Shown here piece after piece: positions 6,270 through 13,471 of a stretch of 37,817 nucleotides of DNA (its first letter is position 1; each line of letters begins with the position of its first letter). The notes under the pieces were generated by a model. The model saw nothing but the letters and a program-made list of their open reading frames with translations. It had not been told where the DNA came from and ran no database searches. The translations under genes and the position numbers were made by a program. This DNA is from Candidatus Peribacteraceae bacterium (GTDB lineage: Bacteria > Patescibacteriota > Gracilibacteria > Peribacterales > Peribacteraceae): positions 1-37,817 of the forward strand of contig JAQTQU010000008.1 of assembly GCA_028712095.1 (NCBI GenBank), in the 5' to 3' direction.

Positions 6270-9191
6270 TTATTTTTTTAGCGACTCAATAAGATCAATC
6301 TCCTCCTTCGTCAGCCCATACAACTCATACACCAACTCATCAATCTTCCGGTCGGTCGTCTTGATCTGTCGCTTAAGGGAGGCTTGCTCGTGGGGGGTCT
6401 TGGAAAGATTAAATCCCTTCTGGAGTCTCATCATCGCTGCCACAAAATCGGTGATTTGATCATGCAGCTGCCGGTTGTGTTGATTACCAAAATCAATTAT
6501 TTTGATGGGAAGTTTCTCCACATTTGTCTTTTTCACTTCTGCAAGAGCCTCTCCCTGTTCTGGATTTAGGGACTGGTAGTACCAATTCATCAATTTGGAA
6601 TTGATTAGACCTAAGACAAAATAGGCATTAACTTTGTCATTGTTTGGAACAAGAACATGCATATTATTCAGGCATAGATATTTTTGATCATCTATTGCCG
6701 CAACAAGGCTGTCTCCCGTCTGTCTCATAAAAATTTTGAGCGGTGCGTCAAAGTTTGCTGCTTGTCTTGGTTCAGCCAACCAAGGGCCAAATTTCAAGTA
6801 TCTCATCTCAATAGGACTGAGCACGTAGCGATTGATATCCTTACCTCTCAAATATCTTCTGTAATCACTACCTTTCTTAGTCTCACTATCAAAAATTCGA
6901 TTATCCACATCTTCTCTTGATTGCGGCGGTGTCCCTTTACCAGTTTGGTATGGTTTAATTCCAACATTAATTTCAAAGAACATATTCAGGCCTTCGGAAT
7001 CCTTAAGAATTTTGTTCTGAAGTTTTTCATCTTCTTCAGTTAGAAAAATGTTTATTGGCTCACCCTCAAGAGAGGCCCACTTCTTTTGTTTATGCTTCAG
7101 TTCTCTAATTACAGCCAATTCATTTCTCGTGTTTACGCCCTCCACTATTCTCGTTGTTGCTTCAGAATTTATCGGCCGCCCTTTTTGTAGGATTATTATC
7201 TCGGTATCAACCGTGACTTTCGGGAAGATCTTGAAGAGAAAATGAACGATTTCAATAATCTTCGAATTCTCAATAATGAATTTTCTCAGCTTTTTCTGGA
7301 GAAGGTTAGTTAACCAAGGATTAGGGATAATCATCCCAAAGTAGCCATTTTTGTCCAAAAGAGTGTGGACGGCCAATTCTAAAAACAGTAGATAACTATC
7401 GAGTTGATAATTTTGATGCTTAAACTTTGAAATAAGATACTGCTTAATTCCTTCCCCTAAGGAAGCCCCATACGGTGGATTCCCGATCACTGCGTCAAAG
7501 CCTGGGGTCGTTCGCTTGAAAACCTGCGGAAAAGCTGACTCCCAATCAAAGACATTGATGCGCTGGCGGTCTGTATCCTCCGTATTGAGCAGCGTCTGCT
7601 GTTCGCCGTCATAGAAATCCGGACCGATGAGGGAATTGCCGCATTGGATATTCTTTCCCAAGTCCGGCAGCACGCGCTCGCGCATACTGGAAAGTTGCTG
7701 CTGCACCGTTTGCCCAGTCTCGCCCTCTAAAACCTTGAGCAGGAGCGAGAGCTTGGTGACCTCCACGGCCTGCGGGTCTATGTCTACGCCGAAGATATTG
7801 TTGAGCAGGATGCGTTTGCGTTCCGTGGTAGTAAGCCGCCACTGCGGGCCGCCTTCAGAGGAGGGGATAACGAGGGAATACATTTCTTTCTTCCACTTCT
7901 TGGGATCGTGCTCCGCGTAGTACTGGATATGCCAATCGAGGAGTAGCTGATACGCGCCGAGCAGGAAGGAGCCAGAACCACACGCAGGGTCCACTATCTT
8001 CAGTTCCGTAACTTGCTTGGGGGTCTTGCCTTCGAGCAGCTTGCCCAGCGTATGCTCCACGATGTAATCCACGATGTATTTGGGTGTGTAGTAGACGCCA
8101 CCCGCCTTGCGGACTTCCGGTTTCTCCTCCACCTTGGCGTGGTGTCCCTCGGTCAGCCGGATCACCTTGCCCAGGAATTGCTCATACACCTGACCCAGGA
8201 TTTCGGAAGAGATGACGGAAAAGGCGTAGGGGCTCTCAGGCGGATAGAGACAAGCAATGATTTCCTTCAGTACACCATCATCGATGATGATATGCGGCGT
8301 GACAGTATCCGGCGGCTCGCCTTGCCCCCTCTCTTCTTTGAAATGGAAGAGGCCGGAGTTGTAGCGTGCGTCCGCCTCGCGAAAAAGCTCTGTCAGACGT
8401 TCGTAAATCCCCGAACCATTCAACTCTGCCTGCAGACGCCCATAGGTCTCGAGGCCGCGATCTTCGCAGATGCGCAGGAAGATGATGCGATCAATGGTCT
8501 GCTGGACCGCATAGTTCATTTCTTGCTGGCCGAGACTGGTATTGCGCGTGGCAATGTTCTTAGCGAGAAGCTCCCTCCAGTGCTCGATCTCCTTTAAAAA
8601 CTCATCATCCACCTCCTGCGTGCCGCGTCTCTTTTCACCTGCATACTTATCGAAGGAGCCTTTGAGTACAGCTTCCTTCGAGAAGATCGCCGCAATCTCA
8701 TCCCAGCGTTCGGCATATTCTTCAAAGGTGCAGAAGAAAATTCGCGCCGTAGAGGCTTTGTCAGCTTTGTGTGGCCGGATGCGGCAGTCATAGATCGCAA
8801 ACTCCTCGAAGTCCGTGAGAATGGAGAGGGGAAGTTTGGCGGACCACGCGTAGCGGCGCAGCTGAAGAGCGGGTGTCGGTTCGCCTTTAATATCCACAGA
8901 AGGCTTCTTGGCTTCCACAAAAAATTTACGATCGCGACCGATCCGCATGCAGTAGTCCGGTGCCTTCATAGCATCTCCAATACGGATGGCGTCTTCATGA
9001 ATAACTTCTTTGTAAGCCTCAGCATGACCTTGAGTATTGCGAACATCCCAGCCCAGTGCTTCGAGTAGTGGGTCCAGAAATTCGACACGCAATTGTGCTT
9101 CTTTGTAATGAGAAGACTTCAGCTCTTCACGCTTTCGCTTGAAGTGCTCCACGAGCGTGAGGATTTCCTTTGGGGCGGGCATTGACTGCAT
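6270..9191 (-). CDS. Type IIG restriction enzyme/adenine-specific DNA methyltransferase
   Basis: 973 residues in one chain. The N-terminal part carries a PD-(D/E)xK-like nuclease signature (APDYCMRI, then FFVEAKKP, around residues 80-98). A helical connector follows (RIIFLRICEDRGLETYG). The N6-adenine methyltransferase core has motif I DPACGSGSF near residue 400 and the catalytic NPPY motif (IGNPPYGASLG) near 572. The last 350 residues look like a TaqI-type target-recognition domain (GKDINRYV, LNNMHVLVP, YYQSLNPEQGEA). One protein would recognise, methylate and cut DNA, so no separate specificity subunit is needed. AAAGGAG lies 7 bases before ATG 9191. The C-terminal third is clearly more AT-rich than the rest, suggesting exchange of the recognition domain. 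Confidence 0.9.
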   Translation of the reverse strand: MQSMPAPKEILTLVEHFKRKREELKSSHYKEAQLRVEFLDPLLEALGWDVRNTQGHAEAYKEVIHEDAIRIGDAMKAPDYCMRIGRDRKFFVEAKKPSVDIKGEPTPALQLRRYAWSAKLPLSILTDFEEFAIYDCRIRPHKADKASTARIFFCTFEEYAERWDEIAAIFSKEAVLKGSFDKYAGEKRRGTQEVDDEFLKEIEHWRELLAKNIATRNTSLGQQEMNYAVQQTIDRIIFLRICEDRGLETYGRLQAELNGSGIYERLTELFREADARYNSGLFHFKEERGQGEPPDTVTPHIIIDDGVLKEIIACLYPPESPYAFSVISSEILGQVYEQFLGKVIRLTEGHHAKVEEKPEVRKAGGVYYTPKYIVDYIVEHTLGKLLEGKTPKQVTELKIVDPACGSGSFLLGAYQLLLDWHIQYYAEHDPKKWKKEMYSLVIPSSEGGPQWRLTTTERKRILLNNIFGVDIDPQAVEVTKLSLLLKVLEGETGQTVQQQLSSMRERVLPDLGKNIQCGNSLIGPDFYDGEQQTLLNTEDTDRQRINVFDWESAFPQVFKRTTPGFDAVIGNPPYGASLGEGIKQYLISKFKHQNYQLDSYLLFLELAVHTLLDKNGYFGMIIPNPWLTNLLQKKLRKFIIENSKIIEIVHFLFKIFPKVTVDTEIIILQKGRPINSEATTRIVEGVNTRNELAVIRELKHKQKKWASLEGEPINIFLTEEDEKLQNKILKDSEGLNMFFEINVGIKPYQTGKGTPPQSREDVDNRIFDSETKKGSDYRRYLRGKDINRYVLSPIEMRYLKFGPWLAEPRQAANFDAPLKIFMRQTGDSLVAAIDDQKYLCLNNMHVLVPNNDKVNAYFVLGLINSKLMNWYYQSLNPEQGEALAEVKKTNVEKLPIKIIDFGNQHNRQLHDQITDFVAAMMRLQKGFNLSKTPHEQASLKRQIKTTDRKIDELVYELYGLTKEEIDLIESLKK

Positions 9192-9238
9192 TGTAGCGCT
9201 CCTTTACTTCCCGTGGTATTTCCTATGCATCTCTTTTC

Positions 9239-9604
9239 CTACGGCAAATCCTCACAAGCTATCCCATCATCATCCCCATCAAGGCCATGCACGTCCTTTC
9301 CGGCCTTCTGCAGGCACTCTTCGTACACATCCTGCGCCTCACTGTGGGTCGCAAAGTCCGGACAATTGTAGATGTTTGTACTGCACAGAACGTTTGCCGA
9401 ACCCCTCGCCTCTGTCCGTGCTGTAGTTTTCGCCTCGGTCTTTGCTGATTTCGCTGTGCCTGACCCTCCGTGGCAGTGATACTCGCCGGTCTTCTTCACC
9501 GTATGACAGCCATTGGCATCCGTCTTGCCCGAATGCGCGTAGGCAACAGGGGAGGAGAGGAGCAGAGCTACTGCTACACCAAAGGAGAGGAAGGAGAGCT
9601 TCAT
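9239..9604 (-). CDS. Secreted Excalibur-domain protein
   Basis: 121 residues from ATG 9604. A clear signal peptide ([20 protein letters not shown], cleavage after AYA) is followed by [24 protein letters not shown], the small His/Cys 'YHxH'-type motif, a spacer rich in Ala, Lys and Thr, and an Excalibur domain ([18 protein letters not shown], ending [13 protein letters not shown]). The DxDxDGxxCE loop is the family's calcium-binding site. The protein would act outside the membrane; the biological role of such pairs of domains is unknown. Its start codon overlaps the stop of the DUF350 gene (TAATG), so the two are translated together. Confidence 0.85.
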   Translation of the reverse strand: MKLSFLSFGVAVALLLSSPVAYAHSGKTDANGCHTVKKTGEYHCHGGSGTAKSAKTEAKTTARTEARGSANVLCSTNIYNCPDFATHSEAQDVYEECLQKAGKDVHGLDGDDDGIACEDLP

Positions 9605-9831
9605 TACGACATGAGAGTAAGGCCGATCACCAGAGCTGTTCCCATGATGACCGCCGCAAGGATGATTGCCACGCACACATTCCCTTTCTCGATTTCCTTC
9701 CACTCATCGATGGGCGTGATCCACGTGAAAACCTTGAGCAGGATACTAAGCGAGAGCGCCATCGAGATCGCTCCGGTGAGCGCCCAGCCGAAGGTGATGA
9801 GGTATTGGAGGAGGAGGTGTGAGTAATCCAT
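9604..9831 (-). CDS. DUF350 family membrane protein
   Basis: 75 residues with two hydrophobic stretches ([22 protein letters not shown] and [21 protein letters not shown]) separated by a charged turn, [10 protein letters not shown]. The acidic turn followed by G-N and an alanine-rich helix is typical of DUF350, an inner-membrane family without an assigned activity. It is short (one repeat instead of the usual two). The start at 9831 has no SD; a -10 box lies 7 bases upstream on the minus strand. It is the first gene of a pair with the Excalibur protein. Confidence 0.7.
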   Translation of the reverse strand: MDYSHLLLQYLITFGWALTGAISMALSLSILLKVFTWITPIDEWKEIEKGNVCVAIILAAVIMGTALVIGLTLMS

Positions 9832-9838
9832 AAGGAGG

Positions 9839-9867
9839 ATGCTATGCGCAGAGTGAAGAACTGTCTA
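9839..9867 (-). promoter_or_regulatory. Promoter of the DUF350-Excalibur pair, leaderless type
   Basis: Minus strand: TAGACA (9867-9862), a 17-base spacer and TAGCAT (9844-9839). The -10 box ends 7 bases before the ATG at 9831. Confidence 0.6.
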
Positions 9868-9932
9868 TTGGGTCATGGCGCTTGTCACTGCTCTCTCACT
9901 TGTCCAGCATTAAGTGCTAGTCTGTAATTATT

Positions 9933-10565
9933 ATGAAAAAAGTGCGTATCATGTTGTTAGAATCGGCTCTTTTCCTACTCCATCTCCTGATGGATCCTTT
10001 CGATATATTTAAGATTCAAAAACCTCAAACAACTGGCAGAGCGAATAAACCACCATTAAACATACATAGCGTAACTTTGGACAATCCGAAGCGAATTGAA
10101 TTTTTACTTCAGAGCGTCCTTGAAAAAAACCGCATGCATAACGATATTGTTACGAATCTTCGTACTCTCTACATCACGATTTTTGTTGCCATGGCAGCAT
10201 TCCTTGGAGTGAGTCTAGGGATCGCGGCTACAGCCGAATCTCCTATTTCCACAATCTTTTCAGTCACTACTTGGGTACTACTTATCAGTTTCATCGTCGG
10301 TGTATTTACTACATTGTTTGAATGGAGTTATGAGCGAAATCGTGTACGACAAGTACAAATGTGGGAAGAAATGGGGATGTATCTTCTTATTGAAGGTGAC
10401 GAAAAGCAGGGCATGGATTTTTTGCGAAAAACTATTGATGATATTTCCAAGCGACCCCATTGGGAACAACTAATCCTTTGTATATTTTTGGTCCTAAAAA
10501 ATATTTGCATATTTACTAGCTTTACTGCGCTTGTCATCATGGCTGTTGGATTATTGTTGAATTAA
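9933..10565 (+). CDS. Hypothetical membrane protein, 210 aa
   Basis: A TTGTCC-17-TGTAAT promoter (9900-9928) runs into the start. The protein has a hydrophobic N-terminus, a soluble stretch (NIHSVTLDNPKRIEFLLQSVLEKNRMHND), then a pair of membrane helices (LYITIFVAMAAFLGVSLGIA and TTWVLLISFIVGVFTTLFEW), a charged helix (SYERNRVRQVQMWEEMGMYLL) and a final membrane helix. The base composition is clearly more AT-rich than the surrounding housekeeping genes, which suggests recent arrival. I recognise no family. Met7 (9951) is an alternative start because the first ATG is only 4 bases behind the -10 box. Confidence 0.55.
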   Translation: MKKVRIMLLESALFLLHLLMDPFDIFKIQKPQTTGRANKPPLNIHSVTLDNPKRIEFLLQSVLEKNRMHNDIVTNLRTLYITIFVAMAAFLGVSLGIAATAESPISTIFSVTTWVLLISFIVGVFTTLFEWSYERNRVRQVQMWEEMGMYLLIEGDEKQGMDFLRKTIDDISKRPHWEQLILCIFLVLKNICIFTSFTALVIMAVGLLLN

Positions 10566-10583
10566 GAGTGCCTCTTGTCTATC

Positions 10584-10660
10584 ACTTCCTATGAACCTCT
10601 TTTTAACTGAGTGTTTGTGACGTGGGTGTAGATCTGCGTCGTACTCAGATCCTTATGCCC
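10584..10660 (-). pseudogene. Remnant of a tyrosine recombinase 3' end
   Basis: Translated on the minus strand this piece reads GHKDLSTTQIYTHVTNTQLK, nearly identical to the C-terminus of the intact recombinase at 11580-12536 (including the catalytic Tyr). The frame is lost after that because of one extra A, and a stop lies a few codons upstream of GHKDL. DNA similarity to 11588-11665 is obvious by eye (for example ACTTCCTATGAACCTCT in both). It is either a partial duplication of the neighbouring gene or the scar of an older integrase. Confidence 0.75.
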
Positions 10661-10664
10661 CCCT

Positions 10665-10701
10665 GCAGTACATGCTTCGCAGACTTAAGGGCAGGCAGCT
10701 G
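10665..10701 (+). repeat. Direct repeat R1 flanking the NYN module (left copy)
   Basis: 37 bases beginning GCAGTACATGCTTCGCA and ending GGCAGGCAGCTG. It matches R2 at 11538-11575 at about 32 of 38 positions. R1 has lost the pairing that makes R2 a hairpin. Confidence 0.7.
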
Positions 10702-10792
10702 ATACCTACATGCCAGTATGCAAAGAGGGGAAGCAGGAATGTTTTGGACTTTACAGAAAGGTGTACGCGTGTACACTCGTAGTATGAATTTC

Positions 10793-10821
10793 TTGAAGAG
10801 GGAAAATCGGGCGCGTACAAT
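10793..10821 (+). promoter_or_regulatory. Promoter of the NYN gene
   Basis: TTGAAG (10793-10798), a 17-base spacer and TACAAT (10816-10821). A palindrome, GTGTACgcgtGTACAC, lies just upstream at 10761-10776 and may bind a regulator. Unlike most genes here, this one has a leader of about 70 bases. Confidence 0.6.
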
Positions 10822-10835
10822 ACAAGTATTCCTCC

Positions 10836-10854
10836 CCACGGGATTCTCCCGTGG
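10836..10854 (+). promoter_or_regulatory. Leader hairpin in the NYN 5' untranslated region
   Basis: CCACGGGA-TTC-TCCCGTGG is a perfect 8-bp stem with a 3-base loop, followed by a second GC-only palindromic stretch (CCCGGG repeated at 10857-10879) ending 18 bases before the ATG. No SD is visible. The fold could control translation or message stability. Confidence 0.5.
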
Positions 10855-10896
10855 CCCCCGGGCGGCCCGAGCCCCCGGGACATTTTGTCTGTTCAC

Positions 10897-11436
10897 ATGT
10901 CTCAACGCGTAATCGCATACATAGACGGCGCAAACCTGCATAAGAGCGTTAGTGCTCTCGGATGGAAACTGAATTACCGTGTGTTTCGCCGCTGGCTGGA
11001 ACAAAAGTTCGGCGTGGAGGCCGTATACATATTTATCGGATTGGTACCTGCACAGCGCGCACTCTATCTTCGTCTCCAGGAATATGGCTACGTACTGGTC
11101 TACAAAGAAGTCACATACGACGGCGACGGCAGAGTGAAGGGTAATTGTGATGCCGATCTTGTGCTCAAGGTCACTCAAGACTACTACGAAGGCCGAATTT
11201 CGCAGGCGATTCTCGTTGCGAGTGACGGCGACTACAGCAGTTTGGTTGCTTTTCTGAAGGAGAAGCACGTTTTCCGTACGTTACTTTCGCCGAGTAATAA
11301 TTGTTCGTTCCTCCTGCGAAAGCTCAATATTCCAATCGTCTACCTCAATATGCTCCGAGGGAAATTAGAGAGGAAAGACCCTTCGACAAAAAAAGCCCCC
11401 GCCACGGACGTGTCCGTGAAAGGGTCTTCTTCATAG
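10897..11436 (+). CDS. NYN (LabA/DUF88-type PIN-fold) domain protein
   Basis: 179 residues. The acidic active-site pattern of NYN nucleases is complete: YIDGANL at the start, CDADLVLKV near the middle, and ASDGDYSSLV about 25 residues later. The remaining fold elements (VEAVYIFIG, then VFRTLLSPS and IVYLNML) fit LabA-like proteins, which are predicted or shown metal-dependent RNases. ATG 10897 (MSQRVIAYIDG) is the natural start; the tracked start 4 codons earlier lacks support. Direct repeats R1 and R2 and pieces of a recombinase gene flank the gene, so it looks like a small mobile module. A stem AAGACCCTT/AAGGGTCTT enclosing CACGGAC/GTCCGTG overlaps its last codons. Confidence 0.85.
   Translation: MSQRVIAYIDGANLHKSVSALGWKLNYRVFRRWLEQKFGVEAVYIFIGLVPAQRALYLRLQEYGYVLVYKEVTYDGDGRVKGNCDADLVLKVTQDYYEGRISQAILVASDGDYSSLVAFLKEKHVFRTLLSPSNNCSFLLRKLNIPIVYLNMLRGKLERKDPSTKKAPATDVSVKGSSS
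11375..11428. terminator. Nested hairpin at the NYN 3' end
   Basis: AAGACCCTT (11375-11383) pairs with AAGGGTCTT (11420-11428); inside lies CACGGAC-GT-GTCCGTG. An A7 run at 11387-11393 would give a T tract on the minus strand, so this may end transcripts of the convergent recombinase gene. Confidence 0.45.
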
Positions 11437-11537
11437 GGATGCTTTCAGTCTACTCCCGTTAATAGAATCATTTCAATACCTGTAATTCTATGCATATTAG
11501 CTATTAGCTGTGGTATTTGTGATGTGCTTCATTTCCC

Positions 11538-11575
11538 GCAGTACGTGCTTCGCACGACTGCAGGACAGGCAGCTG
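11538..11575 (+). repeat. Direct repeat R2 flanking the NYN module (right copy), hairpin-forming
   Basis: Partner of R1. Here the first 24 bases form a near-perfect stem: GCAGTaCGTGC, loop TTC, GCACGACTGC, with a single unpaired A. It ends 4 bases before the stop codon of the recombinase gene. Confidence 0.7.
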
Positions 11576-11579
11576 CTCT

Positions 11580-12536
11580 CTACTTTCCATGAAACTTCCT
11601 ATGAACCTCTTTTAACTGAGGATTAGTTACATGGGTGTAAATCTGTGTAGTAGATAAGTCCTTGTGGCCTAGCATTTCTTGTACTGACCTCAGGTCTGCG
11701 CCATTGCGCAGTAAATCCGTCGCGAAGGAGTGGCGCAGGGTATGCGGCGAGGGGTCACTGACGATCCCGGCCTTGATGGCGTATTTCTTCACAATGTTGT
11801 AGATGGAAATACGCGATAAGCGATACTCCTCACCCGGAGGCATGACCTCCAGCGCCTGCTCATGATTGCGGATGAAGAGAGGGGAGAGGTGATCCATGCG
11901 GCTCTCCAAATAGGCCTTGAGGGCATCGGTGGCACGATCGGAGAGGAAAACAACCCGCACTTTTCCCCGCTTGCCCCGGACGGATGTTTCGCGCGTCTGA
12001 AAGTTCATGTCTTTGCGGTTGAGGCCACGTAGTTCTGCGAGACGAAGGCCGGTCGAGAAGAAGAGCTCGAGGATCGCTTTATCCCGCTTGCCGTTACGTG
12101 TCTCGATATCGGGGGAGGCGAGTAGGCGCTCCAACTCATCGTGGAAGAGGACTTTCACCTTGCGCTGGTCCTCTTTGAAGCGCGTCACGCGGTCCGGCGG
12201 GTAGCAATCCATCTCTTCCTCCGAAATAAGATAACGCAATAAAGCCCGCAGCACCGTCAAGTAGTGGTTCTTGGACCGGACCGAAAGCTCCTGTTCGTGT
12301 GCAGTGCGGTACATGTGCAGATTACTCTTGAACATGCGGATGGTGGCTTTGTTGATTTCGGCAGGGGAGTTGAGCTTCGAAAGTTCCTGAAACAGGGTCA
12401 GTGACCGCCGGTAGGACTCGATCGTCAGCGGGGACTTGTTCTGCTCGCTTCGGAGGAAGACTAAGTAGCGTTCTATGGCTTGTTCAAGCGGAGAAACAGG
12501 CTTTGTAGGGGTTAAAGGTCGTGTGGCAGCTGGCAT
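11580..12536 (-). CDS. xer: Tyrosine recombinase of the Xer type
   Basis: 318 residues with the full two-domain plan. The N-terminal SAM-like core-binding domain (SPLEQAIERYLVFLRSEQNKS) is followed by the catalytic domain with Arg in STGLRLAELRGL, the beta-hairpin Lys in VRGKRGKVRVV, HTLRHSF (His265, Arg268), His291 in LGHKDLSTT and the nucleophile Tyr300 in QIYTHV. Length and motifs fit XerC/XerD rather than IntI integrases, which carry an extra insert. A dif-like site lies 116 bases upstream of its start, the arrangement known from single-recombinase systems (XerS/difSL, XerH/difH). It would resolve chromosome dimers. No SD is visible at ATG 12536. Direct repeat R2 touches its 3' end. Confidence 0.85.
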   Translation of the reverse strand: MPAATRPLTPTKPVSPLEQAIERYLVFLRSEQNKSPLTIESYRRSLTLFQELSKLNSPAEINKATIRMFKSNLHMYRTAHEQELSVRSKNHYLTVLRALLRYLISEEEMDCYPPDRVTRFKEDQRKVKVLFHDELERLLASPDIETRNGKRDKAILELFFSTGLRLAELRGLNRKDMNFQTRETSVRGKRGKVRVVFLSDRATDALKAYLESRMDHLSPLFIRNHEQALEVMPPGEEYRLSRISIYNIVKKYAIKAGIVSDPSPHTLRHSFATDLLRNGADLRSVQEMLGHKDLSTTQIYTHVTNPQLKEVHRKFHGK

Positions 12537-12651
12537 AGGCTTCTGAAGGGGGATGATCCGATGTCCTAAGTCCTAATTCCTAAGTCCTCACCATTCTCCC
12601 TTCGTCTCGTCTTCATTCAAGGGAGGGGAGACGGTTATCCACATCTCTCCC

Positions 12652-12679
12652 GATTAACATAATGCATTTTATGTTAATA
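12652..12679. other. dif site (Xer recombination site)
   Basis: The inner 26 bases are a perfect inverted repeat: ATTAACATAA, a 6-base centre TGCATT, and TTATGTTAAT. This is exactly the dif layout of two 11-base arms around a 6-base centre, and the core shares CATAATG and TTATGTTAA with the E. coli dif sequence. It lies between the Xer recombinase gene and the YdcF-like gene, whose stop codon is inside the right arm. A dif site marks the replication terminus in most bacteria. Confidence 0.85.
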
Positions 12680-13471
12680 AATCAATTGACAGACCAAATG
12701 ATCTGATTTTGTGATCAACAAGCCAAGAACGTCTGGTTCCATCGTGTCGGGGATGTCATGTTGTGAAATCTCATCGATGGGATACACGTGCGTAATGAGC
12801 ATGTAGTAGAGCAGGGCTGCGACTTCCCTGCCGATACTTTTGACCTCGAAGTACCAGGGGGCCTCGAGGTCGCTTGGGAGGGTACGGATGTCCTCCCACC
12901 CCTGCCGACCGGCCAGGTAGGCGATGCGCGCAAGGTGATAGCGATCCGATATGCCAATAATAACGCTGCAGGAGCCGGTGAGCGGGCGGCTATTCAACAG
13001 GTTCTCCCACGTGGAGCGCGCGGATTCCTCGAGCGTCAAATCCCCTGCCAAAATACCGTCCTGTAGGGCAACATCGCGCATCACCTCCGCTTCACTCGCC
13101 ACACCGACTCCCCCCTTGCCACCGCTCAAAATTATGTGTTGTAACACACCTTCGCGGTAGAGACGTGCGGCCGTTCCCACACGGCGTGAAATGCCCGGTC
13201 CCGGCAGCGCGCCCCGATGCACCGCTGCTCCGAATACCAGTGCACACACGGTGGCGCCACTCCCCTGCCCCACATCGGCCTCGCGCTTCCCCGCGGAAAC
13301 ATCACTCAGCGCCGCACGCAGCGTTGTATGACCATCCGTCGTCTGCAGCTGCGCCGTTCCTCCAAACCCCATGACCACCATCGACGTGAGCGCCACAAGC
13401 AGCAGTGCTCCTGCCGATGCGAGGGCAAGCGTGGTTTTTGTGAAGAGCCGTAATCCGCGTGAGAAGCTCAT
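12674..13471 (-). CDS. YdcF/SanA-like (DUF218) membrane-anchored protein
   Basis: 265 residues from ATG 13471. An N-terminal membrane helix (TLALASAGALLLVALTSMVVMG) precedes a DUF218 domain: VCALVFGAAVHRGALPGPGISRRV, then the LYREGVLQHIILSGGKG motif, EAEVMRDVALQDG, and ESARSTWENLLNS. These match YdcF/SanA proteins, which sit in the envelope and are linked to barrier function or unknown small-molecule binding. The start overlaps the upstream gene by ATGA, so the two are translationally coupled. The last codons and stop lie in the dif arm, so the C-terminal tail (SDHLVCQLIY) is shaped by the recombination site. Confidence 0.8.
   Translation of the reverse strand: MSFSRGLRLFTKTTLALASAGALLLVALTSMVVMGFGGTAQLQTTDGHTTLRAALSDVSAGKREADVGQGSGATVCALVFGAAVHRGALPGPGISRRVGTAARLYREGVLQHIILSGGKGGVGVASEAEVMRDVALQDGILAGDLTLEESARSTWENLLNSRPLTGSCSVIIGISDRYHLARIAYLAGRQGWEDIRTLPSDLEAPWYFEVKSIGREVAALLYYMLITHVYPIDEISQHDIPDTMEPDVLGLLITKSDHLVCQLIY

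Noticed and set aside
9844-9927. 27-codon ORF behind a perfect AAGGAGG
   Set aside because: The AAGGAGG is the complement of the CCTCCTT that separates the minus-strand -10 box from the DUF350 start, so the match is probably coincidental.
10645-11268. 207-aa minus-strand ORF over the NYN gene
   Set aside because: Antisense shadow; the plus-strand frame holds the complete NYN acidic motifs.
11538-12536. Integron with IntI and attC sites
   Set aside because: R2 does fold like an attC hairpin, but the recombinase lacks the IntI-specific insert, only two diverged repeats exist and a dif site explains the recombinase.
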